Of a stretch of DNA of 64,000 bases, positions 1 to 12,110 are shown piece by piece. Below the pieces are notes generated by a model that saw nothing but the letters and a program-made list of their open reading frames with translations, had not been told where the DNA came from and did not search any database. Source of the DNA: Rhipicephalus microplus (Eukaryota; Arthropoda; Arachnida; Ixodida; Ixodidae). The stretch is taken from assembly GCF_043290135.1 (NCBI RefSeq), contig NC_134710.1:5581821-5645820 (forward strand), in the 5' to 3' direction. A program made the position numbers and the translations under genes. Positions within the stretch are counted from its first letter, which is position 1; every line of letters begins with the position of its first letter.

Positions 1-1248
1 CCTGAGTACGTCCACTGCAGGACAAAGGCCTCTCCCTTGTTACGCTAGTTAACCCGGACCTGTGCTTGCTGCTGCCAATTTATACCCGCAAACTTCTTAA
101 TCTCATCTGCCCACCCAACCTTCCATCTCCCCCTAACTCGCTTCCCTTCTCTGGGAATCCAGTTAGTTACCCTTAATGACCAGCGGTTATCCTGTCTACG
201 CGCTACATGCCCGTCCCATGTCCATTTCCTCTTCTTTATTTCAACTATGATATCCTTAACCCCCGTTTGTCCCCTAATCCACTCTGCTCTCTTTTTGTCT
301 CTTAAAGTTAAACCTACCATTTTTCTTTCCATTGCTCGCTGCGTCGTCCTCAATTTAAGCTGAACCCTCTTTGTAAGTCTCCAGGTTTCTGCTCCGTAGT
401 TAAGTACCGGCAAGATACAGCTGTTACATACTTTCTTCTTGAGGGATAGTGGCAATCTGCCTGTCATAATTTGAGAGTGCTTGCCGAATGTACTCCACCC
501 CATTCTTATTCTTCTAGTTACTTCAATCTCGTGGTTAGGCTCTGCGGTTATTACCTGCCCTAAGTAGACATAGTCTTTTACAACTTCAAGCTCAGTATTA
601 CCTATCTCGAAGCGCTGCTCCTTTCCGAGGTTGTTGTACATTACTTTCGTTTTCTGCAGATTTATTTTAAGACACACCTTTCTGCTCTCCTTGTCTAACT
701 CCGTAATCATGAGTTGCAATTCGTCCCCTGAGTTACTCAGCAAGGCAATCTCATCGGCGAAGCGCAGGTTACTAAGGTATTCTTCATTAACTCCTATCCC
801 TAACTGTTCCCATTCTAGGCTTCTGAAAACCTCCTGTAAGCACACGGTATATAGCATTGGGGAGATTGTGTCCCCCTGCCTTACACCCTTCTTGATTGGT
901 ATTCTGTTGCTTTCTTTATGAAGCACTATGGTAGCAGTTGATCCCCTGTAGATTTCTTCCAGAATGTTTATATATACTTCATCTAGGCCCTGATTACGTT
1001 GCCAAGTTCAGGTTCCAATGGCGGCCTGTCCGGATCCAGAGATTCTTAGCACCCTCTGCTGCGTTGCAGATCTGACCGCCGCCGTGGTCAGTTGCTTCGC
1101 AGCTGCTGGGGACTGAGGGCCGTGAATTATTTGACGTATGCATGTGGGAAGGAGTGGCCAGATACTGCACCAGGGTGGCCAATCCTTCTCTGGCGAGGGA
1201 GTGTGTTCCCGGCGGTGGTTACCGGTGAGGCCACACCCCAGGCCTCTT
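1..1248 (-). mobile_element. RTE-type LINE, 3' part, internally deleted
   Basis: Minus-strand copy of a non-LTR retrotransposon of the RTE kind, cut by the left window edge. It carries the C-terminal half of the reverse transcriptase (45-926). From about 990 to 1248 the sequence jumps to the 5' end of the same family: the block around 1013-1120 matches 7990-8100 in the second copy. The intervening endonuclease and RT N-terminus are therefore missing. The same family reappears at 2998-4240 and 6336-8130. Confidence 0.75.
45..926 (-). pseudogene. RTE reverse transcriptase, C-terminal part
   Basis: An open frame of about 293 codons, with no convincing start of its own, holds the palm and thumb of a LINE reverse transcriptase. 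It includes the GVRQGDTISPMLY block (about residues 15-27), typical of RTE-like enzymes, followed by RFADEIALLSN (about residues 55-65). The family normally has FADD at the catalytic site; this copy reads FADE, so a metal-binding aspartate is replaced. The usual downstream LKINLQKTKVM and YLGQVI blocks are present. The protein would copy element RNA at a nicked target, but this copy lacks its endonuclease and is presumed dead. Assignment to RTE rests on motif wording. Confidence 0.75.
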
Positions 1249-1249
1249 A

Positions 1250-1870
1250 ATGCAGTTCCATCAACACGCAGTACATGCTTGGTACATGCTTCGCATGTAC
1301 CAAGCAGAAAATGACGCCAACTGTTTTCGATTTCTGAAAGAGCCAGTTACCTTGCACCTATCGAAACCTGTGCTTTCCATTGATAACAATCCAATAATTG
1401 ACTTCTTGCACGTTTCTGAAGTGGCTGGATGAGGAAAAATAAAGGTTTCAACAAGCATACTCTGAGTAAGGATACTCATGCTGCCCTCGAACTCACCGCC
1501 AATGCACTTGTTGAGCTGGCTAGATACAGCTTCAAAGAGCTTGGACTGTCGTATGTTCTTTTTGGGAAGATTCAGACAGACAGCCTTGAAGATTGGTTTG
1601 GAAAGTATAGGCAGCTGACAGGTGCGCAATATCACATCTCCTGAAGGCAGATAATGAAGTCAAAAACAAGATGTGCCTGCAGAACACTTTGCCTACAGCT
1701 TCCCCCGACTAGCACTGGGAATGTGTCTGAAAGCAAGTCGAGGCATTGCTTCCCAGCAGCATTGTTGTTACCAGCCAGGCTCTTATGAAGATGCAGGACG
1801 TCGTCTCAGTCCTCGTCTACGTTGTAGGCTATGCAGTATACTGGACCCTTTAAAAGTTTAATTGTGAGCA
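1250..1870 (+). pseudogene. P/THAP9-like transposase fragment (copy a)
   Basis: Two adjoining open stretches (1250-1432 and 1429-1644, broken by a stop at 1430-1432) encode part of a P-element-type transposase. Recognisable blocks are ALVELARYSFKELGLSYVLF and GKIQTDSLEDWFGKYRQLTG. The latter is the LE-x-x-F-G region that, in P/THAP9 transposases, lies next to the catalytic glutamate. It is closest to copy c at 24,028-24,660 and more distant from the intact element at 59-63.6 kb. No THAP domain or terminal repeat was found; coding similarity fades after about 1660. A dead fragment. Confidence 0.65.
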
Positions 1871-2640
1871 AAGCACAGACTCGTTGACCTTAGACAACAA
1901 GATCACAGGTCACAGCCTCTGCCACAAACGAACATTAGGATCTCGTGAAGCAGCTGGACTGATGAGGTTTAGTTTATCTATCAAAATTTGCCCTTAACGT
2001 AGTTGGTCACATCTACAATGTAGTAGAGCAGCTCACTACAGAGCCAGCACTGCTTATGATGTCTGAAAATCGCCAGGTCGTAACGAAAACGGCGCTACAA
2101 AACTGGCTAGTGAAGAGCAGTTCCACTTCAATACGTGCGAGAATGACCACTCCGTTGAATTAGATCTTAAACACATCCTGCAATGCAGCACTAACATTCC
2201 GATAAATAACTTTTGTAGGAAGCTGAACGACAAACTTCCCGACGCTGCCGATAAATAAAAAAAAGGAAAGCCAGAACTCTCGAGGCAAATAAGTGTACGC
2301 AATGCTTCTAATATAAAGCGAGTACGAAAAAACGGGGCTTTCTGAATGAATGTTTTCCTGCTAGAGTTTTCTGGCGTTCTATTCCTTAATAAATACATGA
2401 ATGATACTTCTCACAGAAACAAAAATATGTTTCAGCGCACTGCTACTGCGAGGCATGACAACCTCTCTTGAACAGCGGTCTATATATTTTTTCAATCCAC
2501 ACCATCATGTGACGTCATGCGAAGAAAGCTAAGGTCTTCACATCGCGCTCTCCTCATCACAGGGGTTGGGGCGGTGCCCAGTAGGTCACGCCTTCTCTCG
2601 TAGTCCGCGGTGACGTCACTCTCTCGATAGCCTGCCACGC
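1871..2640. other. No gene recognised
   Basis: Possibly the trailing part of P-like copy a, then CpG-rich sequence from about 2500. No coherent reading frame or repeat structure could be assigned. Confidence 0.4.
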
Positions 2641-2995
2641 GCTCACCGCGTGTCACCCTCTCCACCGCTCACAACATTCGAGCGCACATCGAGTGACCAC
2701 TCTTTCGACTCACTTATTTGCGATGGAGAGGACGCTGGAAAGCGAAGCTCCTTACCCGCCGAAACATGCGCCAAAGTGATTTGGCCTAACCCGGCTGTCG
2801 CAGGCGTTGCGAGGGTTAGCAGAGCCGATTGCGTTAAAGAACGGCGTCATCAGGCCTACAACACTGAGGAGGCGCGAACCAGGGAAGCCAAACGCAAGTG
2901 TCGGCAGCAGAAGACCAGCGACACCAACGAGGCGCGAGACAAAAACGCCGATCGCGTCCATGCACAACGCTCCTGCTTCGCATTCCATCATGGTT
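2641..2995 (+). pseudogene. Possible STPR-type basic repeat ORF remnant
   Basis: The frame read from 2650 contains a run rich in Arg, Lys, Glu and Ala (about 2830-2970), including EEARTREAKRKCRQQ and a second partial unit NEARDKNADRVHAQR. The spacing resembles the 23-residue STPR DNA-binding repeats of arthropod proteins such as FMBP-1. Only about two weak units are visible. The sequence is cut at about 2998 where the second RTE copy starts. A mobile-element-borne or host origin cannot be decided; the family call is inference. Confidence 0.3.
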
Positions 2996-2997
2996 CC

Positions 2998-4240
2998 CTT
3001 TGGTGGGATGCCATTAATTTTAATATCATTGGCTCACCCAACTTTCTGTCTCCCCTTCATGCGTTGCCTTCTCTAGGAATCAAGTTAATTACCTTTAATG
3101 ACGAGTGGCTATCCTGCCTACGTGCTACGTACGTGGCCCACGTCTATTTCTTCTTCCTGATTTCGGCTACGATATCCTAAACACCGGTTTGTTTCCTCAC
3201 CCACTCTGCTCTCTTTTTGCCTCTAAAGGTTACACATATCATTTTCCTTGCAATCGTTCACGGCGTCGTCCTCACTTTAAGCTGAACCCGCTTTGCGAGC
3301 CTCCAGGTTTGTGCTCCATATGTAAGCACCGGCAAGATGCATCTGTTGTATACCTTCTTCTAGAAGGTTAGTGGCATATTACCATTCATTATTTCTGAAT
3401 GTTCGCCGAATGTGATTCAATCCATCTATTCTTCTAGTTATTTCACTCTCATGATTCTGCTCCGCGTTACTACCTGTCCTACGTAGACATATTTCTTTAC
3501 GGCTTCCAGAGCCTCTCTATCTATCGCTAAGTGCTCTTTTTTTTTGCCGAGACTGTTGCACAATAGTTTAGTTTTGTGCATATTGATTTTCAGACCTTCT
3601 TTTCAGCTACCGTCTCCACTTCGGTAAACATGAGCTGTAATACGTCCCCTGAGTTACTCAAGGCAAAGTCATCAGCGTATCGCAGGTTACCAATATACTC
3701 TTCATCAACTCTTATTTATTTATTTATTTATTTGTATCAGAAATACTGTCAGCCTCACACACAAGGTCTTAGGCAGGGCTGGGTGATATATAAAAGGCAA
3801 CATATAGAAATAAAGCAAAAAAGAAAAACATAACACGCGTAGCTACACTATCGAGAAAACTAACTTTTCCTTCTCTAGGACCCTGTGAACCTCCTGTAAA
3901 CACGTGGTGAATAGCATTGTAGAGATCATGTCTCCCTGCCTTACATCCTTCTTTATTGAGATTCTGCTACTTTCTTTATGAAGAACCAAGGTGGCAATAG
4001 ATCAACTGCATATTTCTTCTAGTATGTTTGCGTAGGGTTCGCTGATGCCCTGATTCCGTAGTATTTGTATTACTGCTAATGCCTCGACCAAACGCCTTCT
4101 CGCAATCTGTGTAAGCTATGTACAGGGGTTGGTTGTATTCCGCGCATTTCTCTATTACATGATTGATAGTATGAATATGGTCTATTCTGAAGTATTCTCT
4201 ACGAAATTTTACTTTGGACTCTATGCAGGATCGGCAGAGT
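2998..4240 (-). mobile_element. RTE-type LINE copy 2, 3' half
   Basis: Diverged nucleotide similarity to the copy at 1-930 over its 3' end and RT region (for example 3080-3240 against 130-300, and 3640-3710 against 720-790). The reading frame is broken many times. A short LINE tail (3716-3866) is inserted in the middle. The element resumes at 6336 after a 2.1 kb insertion, so both parts were once one copy. Confidence 0.7.
3716..3866 (-). mobile_element. LINE 3'-tail insertion with (AAAT)n
   Basis: This 150-bp block interrupts the RTE copy exactly where copy 1 is continuous. Read on the minus strand it ends in a short (AAAT)n tail, the signature of a severely 5'-truncated LINE insertion. Confidence 0.55.
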
Positions 4241-5080
4241 TTCGCGAAGCTTGGGATATTTCAGAGCTCTGATGACACCCCCTTATGAACGAGCCGGCAA
4301 GGCTAAAAACTCAAATCCGCCCCTTAGCGCACTGCGTTTCATTAGTCACAATGAAACCAATCATCGTGTCAAGCACGGTCGACAAAGTTGGGTGGTGTTT
4401 TCAATCCAGAGGCATCTTCTTTCATTTTTTGTCGTTCTACTCAGTGCAGAAGTGCACTCAAGCAATAAAAGTGCCCGAAACTTTTCGCGATGATAATTTT
4501 TAGAGGCAGAGGTGTTTAAATTTAGTTTGAAGATTTTAATGCTTGCAACAAGTCTGTTTTAGAGTAATCAGGAAGGTGGCCTCTGAGATCAGTACTGGCC
4601 GAGAGTCTTACCATATCATGAGCGCAGCTAAATCTGAGGACACCAGTCGGTCTGTACATTCTAGCGAGGCCACGTGTTAGCGTGTACAGTCAAGCGCGCT
4701 ACTCGGCTGGTGCTTGTCTTCTTTGTTGTCATCGCCATCTAGCACCTGAGGACGTGCGGCCGGCTAATTAGCTATTTGGCTGCACGGTATACTTCGCTAG
4801 TTAGGCCAGGACATACTATGAACAAGTTAATTACGACAAGTCATGGTAAGGCCCAGGTAATTACACCACGTCTTAAGAAGACCATGCTGATGAAACCATG
4901 TAAAGCTTGAATCAGGCTAACTAATGCATGCTAGTTAATGAGGTAACCAAACTATGCCTATTAACGTGACAATATTCATAAACACGGTAGGTAAAACAAT
5001 GCTAATTATTCCTTACTCATTATTATGGCAATTAGTATCCTACTAATAAAGATTACGCTTAATAGCCTCATAATTATCTT

Positions 5081-5266
5081 TTGATTGATATGCGGGGTTT
5101 AATGTCTCAAAACCACCATATGATTATGAGAGACACCGTAGTGGAGGGCTCTAGAAATTTCGACCACCTGGGGTTGTTAAACGTGCACCGAAATCTGAGC
5201 ACACGGGCATACAACATTTCCGCCTCCATCGGAAATGCAGCCACCGCAACCGGGATTCGATCCCAC
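5081..5266 (-). mobile_element. Ruka-type tRNA-derived SINE, 5' truncated
   Basis: Reverse complement of the copies at 26,651 and 56,759. The body (the AATTTCCGGAGCCCTCCACT-like block and the upstream GGAAATG block) and the tRNA B-box (GGATTCGATCCC read on the plus strand) are present. The A-box end is missing. Confidence 0.8.
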
Positions 5267-5308
5267 TTATCTTTGCCTTGCTAATTACTTATCTTTGCCT
5301 TGCTAATT
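5265..5308. repeat. 22-bp tandem duplication
   Basis: Two perfect copies of a 22-bp unit (ACTTATCTTTGCC followed by TTGCTAATT) lie directly after the truncated Ruka copy. It may be a scar of its insertion or of local slippage. Confidence 0.8.
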
Positions 5309-6335
5309 GCGCCCGAGATAATTGCACTTTTCGATGCCTTTTAATGAAGACAAGATAGCTTACTGTAATTGTCATTAAGCCACAGTGAATTAATCCAATC
5401 AAATTTGAGACAGAGCTGACGCGGTATTCCCTTCGAAGCCGATCAGGCACATGATTACACAACCAACATAAAAAGTTGCAAGAAGCTAGGTTAGTGTAAG
5501 CTCTCCAAATTATCTTATTTGCAAAGAAGCTGCCACTTGGCGCTCACTGCTTCAAACGCTTGACTGTCACAACGCCACCATCACAGTCACGAGTTGAACT
5601 AGGGAAAAATCAACGCGTTCGTATCCGAGTTCACGCGTCAATCAGTTTGATTGACAGATGCCCGCTACGAAGATCGGGTACGCCCACCACGTTTGCCCAC
5701 GCCGACGAGCAGTACTCACGTCGAGCGGCACAATTAATCGTTGAGCTATATCGCGTAGACAATGTACACACGCACGCAGAATTACAAGTGATATCACCAC
5801 GCGGCTGCAATGATACGCATTCCATTTCCTCACGCTGACGGCGTTGAAAATCACCGCCACGTTGCCGCCATGATCTAAGCGCCCCTGGTGGCCCCCTGTC
5901 CTTATACTTATCTGTACTATTTCTCAGGAGCAAAACGACCAGCATAAGAGTGCTGTGTGGGCGCCCTCGCTGCTTTCGAGAGTGGAAATTTCCACGCGGC
6001 AGATGGAAAGAAAGAACCTGTCCGTAAGAGGACAAACGCCCACGAACACGCCTGTGGGAGGCGCGTGTTGAGTGAAACAAAAAAGATAGCGCGGCAATCA
6101 AGCTGATGTCACCTCAATGTTAAAATGATGACTGAGTGGCGACGCTGACGTGTTCGCTAATGGTGTTCCTTTGATGACCACCGCCAATGTCCAACATGCG
6201 TTTCCAAGACCACGCGCGTTCTTGTTGCCACTTTTAATAACGCTGCTATCGCGCGCTCCGCACTGTCCTCATGCCATGGCCACTGCAGAGCGAGCTCAGA
6301 GCGAACTCGTCTGCCCGAGAAGCTCAGGCCAGCCT

Positions 6336-8130
6336 GCATCGCACCCTTGCTCTTTCGATTGATTGAACTGTAATGTTGCCTTAATTCTATTAGCTATTAT
6401 TTTTATGGATAGTTTGTAGAGAACGGACAGCAAGCTGATTGGCCTGTAATTTTTCAAGTCCTTGACGGCTCCTTTCATGCGGATTCAAATGATGTTGGCG
6501 TTCTTCCAATATTCTGGTACCCTTGCCGTCAAGAGACACTTCGTATATAAGGTGGCCAGTTTTTCTCACAAAATTTCTCCGCCATCTTTCTGCAGGTTCG
6601 TTTTTACCTCATTCTCACCAGCGGCTTTGCGTCTTTGCATTCATTCTAGAGCTTTCTTTACTTTCCCTGTCGTTACTAATACGATGTCAAATTCCTCTGG
6701 GCGAATATTGCTTCCTACGATATCATCCTGGCTGTTTAGGCTTCTGTACAGCTTTCTGTAGGACTTCTCCACCAACTCAACTATTCAATCTATATTGATT
6801 ATGGCATTGCCTTCCTTGCCCCTGAATACGCATATTTAATTTTTGCCTAGGCACAAGTATGCCTTCACAGCTTTTAGGCTTCTGCCGCTTTTCACAGCCT
6901 GCTCAATTCTCTCCATGGTATACCTTCTGATGTCGGCTACCTTGCGCCTAATAATTAACTTCGAAATCTCCTTAAGCTTGTCGGTTTCATTTGAGGCTTT
7001 CATAGTTTGTCATCTGTTAATGATATGTTTCGTCTCCAGAGATAATTTTCCAGTGCCCTGTCCAGTGACTGTACCTCTGGCTTTCATTACACACTCTTTC
7101 ATCATAGTCGTAAGATTATCGTTCATTGTGCCACCAATAACGTCCGTTATCTCGTTTAGAGGCTCAAGTCTATTAAGAAGCAAAAAACTGAATTCTTGTA
7201 CTTTCTCTCTCAGCGCTAGCTTATCATTATATGGCTTCTTACGTATCGGTTTATGCGTTTCCTTTTTTTTAATCTAAGTAAATACGAGCTCTTACCGTTC
7301 TATAGTCACAGGATGGGATCTTGCCAACTACTTCTACATCCCGTATAATGCCTGAGTGTGCACACAAAATGAAGTCTATATCATTTTCGTTTTGCCATTA
7401 GGACTTTGCCACGTCCACTTGCGGTTAGCCCGTTTTTTAAAAAAGGTATTCAAGATTCGTAAATTATTACGTTCTTCGAACTGTACTAATAACTTCCCTT
7501 GGGTGTTTCTCGAGCCGATGCCATATTACATTACTGCATGGTTTCCTTCCTATTTCTTGCCTACTTTGGCATTATAGTCACCCATCAGAATGATATACTC
7601 TGTCTTTACTTTATTGATGGCTTACTTTACGTGTTCATAGAAGCGTTCAACCAAATGATCACCGTGGCTTGATGTAGGCGTGTAGGCTTGTACCACCTTC
7701 ATCTTGTAGCTTTTTTAAACTTATGTATGATACTTGCCACCCCCTACATGATGCTCCCGTAATCTTCTATGTTGCCAGCGATATTTTTGTGTATGAGAAA
7801 ACCCACTCCTAGCTTTTTTTCTGTCAACTAATTTACGGTAGCCTAGAACGTGTCCGCTCTTCAGCTCCGTATAATCGTAACTTGTCCTCCTAATTTCGCT
7901 GAGCCCCGTTTACTTCCTCTAAATCTCTGAATAGCATAGTTAGAACAGCCTTGCCAGATAGCATTCTAGCGTTGAACCTAGCCAAAGGCATATTCCAATG
8001 GCGGTCTGTCTGAACCCAGAGATTCTTCACTGCGTCTAAGGTCCGACCACCTCCTTGGACAGTTGCTTCGCAGTCGTCTGGGACTGAGGGCCAAGAACTG
8101 ATTGGTACTTTCATAAGGGCGGCAAACAAT
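6336..8130 (-). mobile_element. RTE-type LINE copy 2, 5' half
   Basis: Continuation of the element at 2998-4240 on the minus strand. It includes the RT finger region (DLKNYRPISLLSVLYKL near 6420-6470, the family's NYRPISLL block). Upstream it includes the endonuclease-coding region (about 6900-7900) and a 5' block (7980-8100) shared with copy 1. Stops and frameshifts are numerous, so there is no intact ORF. Confidence 0.7.
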
Positions 8131-8989
8131 CACCCTAAAATTGATACTAAACAACTTAATTATTTTTTTGTAAATTATTCTTCCTGAGAGATGTAATCAG
8201 TGGCAAAATCTTTCCGCCTAGGCTAGAAAGTGCTTGCAAAGACGGCGAGTGCCTACATACTACATTGTTTATGGAAAAAACTGTGTTGCTTAAAAAACAC
8301 CCTACAAATATAGTGTCCTGTATCTAAAAGTGCATCATTGGCTTGGTTTACAGTAGTTTGCTGCAATCGTACATTGATGCAAGTAGTACAAAATATTCCG
8401 TACGAGACTGAAGTCAGCTCCTTGAAATACGGTCACACCTACTCTCCGTGTCCCAGCTGTAGAGCAAGCAGCTTGACCATAACCTGCTGATGGACCAGGG
8501 CCTCGTTCTTGTCGCACAACTGCAAGCAGAAAAGACTTGGTTCAAAATATGGAAGCAACCCACTTTCAGCTACAGTCAGAGAGGAGGACCCACCTGCAAA
8601 GCGGCAACTCATCACCTTCAAGAACGTCTTCAAGATGACGTCCATGAAAGACAATCTGTCTAATTCAAGACTTACATTCAAGGCACGATCAACGAAGCTG
8701 TGCTATAAGCCACAATTTCGAAGACTGAAAATGACGACGCCTGCTTCTCATTCTTTTTGCTCACGCAGCTTGGGCACCATGTTGCTAAAAGCCTAAACGA
8801 ATAGCGTTGCACATTAAGACTGTTATAAAACCAAGCGTCTAATAAATTGCAATTCGTGACAATAAATGCATAACCATATCAAATCTGTGAAAATAAGTGT
8901 GAGTAATTGCTGCAAAGAGCGTGCGCAGATCGGGTTAAGATTTGCGTCCTCATGATTCAATACGTTAGAAGTTGTGTGTATGTTTCCAC
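8131..8989. other. Unassigned sequence
   Basis: A plus-strand stretch at about 8480-8700 is fairly open with several stops, and no domain was recognised. The rest is AT-rich. Nothing further can be supported. Confidence 0.4.
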
Positions 8990-9150
8990 ACGATGGTGTC
9001 CTCTTTTTCTGCCTTGTTCCAATTATTAGTATGCTCATTATGCTCATCATGTCGTATATACTACCTGTATCTTTTCCTGTTTGTTTCCCCCCTACAATAA
9101 TGCCCAGTTAGGCGCTGTAGATATCTGAATAAATAAATAAATAAATAAAA
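8990..9150 (+). mobile_element. LINE 3' end with (AAAT)n tail
   Basis: A pyrimidine-rich 3' UTR-like segment ends in a (AATA)n tail at 9130-9150, in the manner of 5'-truncated tick LINE copies. No coding sequence is preserved. Confidence 0.45.
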
Positions 9151-9883
9151 AATCATGACGGTGCATATTGCTAATTCACTGAAAGCCACAAAAAATATCC
9201 CTTGGATTTTATTATGATTTTGCACACGTAATTAAATACAATAGACAAGAAAACGTGCAAATATTCAGAGTTTCCTAACTGTTAGGAGCTTGGTCGGGAA
9301 ACTTCTAGTGCTCGCGCCTTGTCCTACAGCGGCGGCCGGCGTGTATGCCAGTGTTGACAGTGTATCCTTCTCTGATCGCCGCTCAAGGTGGCTGCTCCGG
9401 TCACCTCTCTGGTGATATCAACTATGCTCACTAGATGGCGCGCCGCCAACCAAGGCGTCCAAAAACCAAGGTTGTGCCGCTTGCTGGCCACATAGATCTC
9501 AAGCTGGGCAGTGAGAACATCGCCATGGAGACGGTAGCTCGTGACTGAGCCTGTGACTGCAACTCGTGGATGCGTAGCAGGGTGGCTCAAAAGTTACCGC
9601 AATGTGTGACGCCAAGCACGTTGTCGTCGCCGACGTAGGGTAATGGGTGGTAGACACATATGAGGTATGAGCGTCGTCGCGGTTGTGACACACGAGCTGG
9701 CCTTGTGGACACACGTCTGGTTGTTGCCGTCCGGAGGCAAAGGCTCCGGGGAATGGTGGTGGTGGAACCCAGTCAGCGTGGGCTCGCCCGGAGTATTGGA
9801 CGGGACACCTGAGCTCGTGTAATGACCTCCGGTAGTCCGCACACGATGGTTGGCGTGCAGGTTTGCATAATTGATGGCTTCCT

Positions 9884-11059
9884 CTAGCCAACACTCCCTA
9901 GATTGCTCCACCGCAGGCGTGGTATGCCTGGTGAGCCCTGTCTGAAGCGGACCGGGCACGTCGTCCTCAAGCGCGTCAGTCGTAGTCGCAGCGTCTTGGA
10001 AGCTTGACCGTGGTCAACCATGGTCAAACTTCCAAGGCTGGTGGCTTTAACTTCAGCTGCGGGAAACTGCGAGGACGATGGTGGTCGTTGATGGCAGGAC
10101 GTGCAGAGCATTGAGGCTGGTCGACAGTCACCTTCGGACATCGGGGAGGGTGAAGGTTTCGCAACCGGGAGGTGAATAGCGGGCGTGACAATGCCCATAG
10201 TCGTGGTAGCCACCAGGGCGTTCGGTGATGTTGCCGTCGTAGAACCTGACGTGTCAGCCGTGTTGTGAGCCATGGAGGTCGGCCGAGACGAGCCGGTGGT
10301 AAGCATGCCTGCAGGGTCGTCGGTCGAGGATGATGAAAACACAAACCTCGTGGCTGACTGGTTGCATTCAGCCCAAATGTCGAGAACCTTGGCGGATGGG
10401 CAGTCGGGCGCAGGACACGCGTCGCTAGTGGCCAGACGAGAGGTTAAGTCTCGTTTATCGGACGTTGTTGAAGGTGAAAGCTTCGAGGTCGGGAAGTCAA
10501 TAACGGGTGAAAGGTCACCTGTGTCAGACTCCGATGCGGGCGGCAAGGTGGTCGTCATGGAGTCTGGTGGGGCCCCGGTGTCGCCTGCTGTTGCTTTCGT
10601 GGAGAACGTGCAGGTAGCAAGCGTGCCAGAAGGACCATCGGCCGAGGACTTCGAAAAAACGCACTTCATGGTAAACAGGTTGTCGGCAGCAGGAACGACT
10701 TCAAGAACCTCGTCGGATCTGTGACCGGGTGCGAGAATTACTGCGCTAGTGGCCGGACCAAAGGTGGAGGGAGACGTTGTCGGGGAAGTTAGGTTGGGGT
10801 AAGATGAGAGCTTCGGGCCGGAGGGTCCAGCACGCTGCGACGCAGGGGAAACCTGAAAGTCGCGGGTCCCCGGAGGTGGTCGGTACGTGAGGCCATAGCT
10901 GGCAAGCACCGCAGAGCAGAGGTCATCGTAAGGCTGCTGGCTGGAGGTTGAAGTGGCAGAGAGATGACGCAACTCTACCGGAAAGGCGTCATGAAGAATG
11001 GCGTGCATCAGCGGCTGGTCCGTGACGCCATTCAACGCAAGAACGGCATCGAGCTGCAT
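9884..11059 (-). pseudogene. Gag-like polyprotein fragment
   Basis: The first 60 residues (QLDAVLALNGVTDQPLMHAI, then VELRHLSATS and DDLCSAVLASYGL) resemble the structured N-terminal part of LTR-retrotransposon gag proteins found in ticks. The following 300 residues are low-complexity, rich in Ser, Thr, Pro and Ala, without a zinc knuckle. The frame runs open for 391 codons, but the upstream start region (about 11,120-11,060) lies in another frame, so it is broken at its N-terminus. Gag would package the element RNA into particles; function here is unlikely. Confidence 0.5.
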
Positions 11060-11148
11060 GAGTCGACCTTGGGGTAGGTCGACTGGAACGGCGGCACTGG
11101 TGGGCAGAGTTGCGGGAACATGGCAGCAGGCCGCTCGGTGAAGGGCGT

Positions 11149-11164
11149 GTTCACCGGGTCACCA
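11149..11164 (-). promoter_or_regulatory. Primer binding site
   Basis: The complement reads TGGTGACCCGGTGAAC one base after the putative LTR end, the place and form of a tRNA primer site of LTR retroelements. Confidence 0.5.
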
Positions 11165-11399
11165 ATGTAGCGAGAGAGGAAGACGGGACGGCGGCCAACG
11201 TGGTCGAGTCGTTCTCTCACCACTTTATTCCGTGCCTGAAACGGAGCCGCGTGGCTTTCCACGTCCGACACACCAAGTGCGCTAGCTCGTTCTAATACTC
11301 ACGCTGCTCGAGCTAGCATCAGCTGCGCGAGAGGTGCGGCGCGGTGAGAAATGATGATGGTGATGGTGGCACTAGAAGACTACACATAAGTACCTGGGC

Positions 11400-12110
11400 G
11401 TGCTACTCTGCTCTAAGGCCTGCATATATAATCAACAGGAAGCCCATATCCGCCAAGCCTCACCGCGTGCTCAGTGCATTTTTCGGCACCGCATCTTCTG
11501 GGAGTGCAACCGCTTCATCATGGTGCGGGACATATGGAAACTGGTGCACGTTCCCTGCCTGACATTTGAAACGCAGTTGTCTGCTTGACAGTGCCCACCA
11601 GGGATTGGCTGGAGCGGTGGCAACGAGAAGTTGGCCGCATGGCGCTTGCGTGCCATAGAAGAGTGGCGAACGAGGCAGTACAGGGGGACCTCGGCTGGTA
11701 TGGTTTTGAAGCACGCGAGGCCTCCAGCAAGTTAGTGTACAGTAGTCGCCTTCAATTAATGTGCAGAGAGCGGTGGGCAAAGCGGCTATTCGAATACTTT
11801 GCGGCAACGTGTATGCGAACAACTTGGGTGAACCGGGTGTACCGACTAGAAAAGAAGTACGTCTCATTCACAGAGCCGGTACAGGCGGAAACTCCAAAAC
11901 GGGTACGCGACAGCGAGGAGGAGCTATGACAACACGTAATGAGTGGAAAAGCTACCCTCGAACTTTACCGCAACGGTAAAAGCACAATAGTCTCAGCTCG
12001 CATTTACGATAACAGCACCGGGAGTTCGCTTCTGTTCGAGGCACGAGCTGGTGCGCTTCCAACCCTAACGTACAAGAGACCTGGTTTACCAGGTTTACCT
12101 CCGGAGCCTC
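11400..12110 (+). pseudogene. LINE ORF2 C-terminal fragment
   Basis: Three overlapping frames (11,400-11,588; 11,585-11,929; 11,939-12,110) together give the C-terminal region of a LINE ORF2 of a type common in ticks. Blocks include REVGRMALACHRRVANEAVQ, FEAREASSKLVY, ERWAKRLFEYF, a basic RVYRLEKKY and SLLFEARAGALPTLTY. Frame changes at about 11,585 and 11,930 and the missing RT make it a dead 5'-truncated fragment. Clade (I/R1-like or other) is uncertain. Confidence 0.55.

Larger units (their letters stand above)
4241..6335. other. 2.1 kb insertion splitting RTE copy 2
   Basis: RTE homology stops near 4240 and resumes near 6336, so this block is later material. It holds a minus-strand Ruka SINE (5081-5266), a 22-bp tandem duplication (5265-5308), an AT-rich stretch (4790-5080) and GC-richer sequence (5550-6330). 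Neither terminal repeats nor a convincing gene were found; open frames at 5560-6101 lack recognisable motifs. Confidence 0.5.
9300..11340 (-). mobile_element. LTR retrotransposon fragment (gag, PBS, part of 5' LTR)
   Basis: On the minus strand, a putative 5' LTR (right of 11,166, ending TGTAGCGAG when read on plus) is followed by a primer-binding-site-like TGGTGACCCGGTGAAC (complement of 11,149-11,164). A gag-like frame comes next (11,059-9884). Pol was not found and the left end dissolves near 9300. It is probably a truncated gypsy-like element. Confidence 0.55.

Noticed and set aside
9324..9959. Additional short minus-strand frames left of the gag fragment
   Set aside because: No pol or other motif; probably out-of-frame continuation of the degraded gag region.
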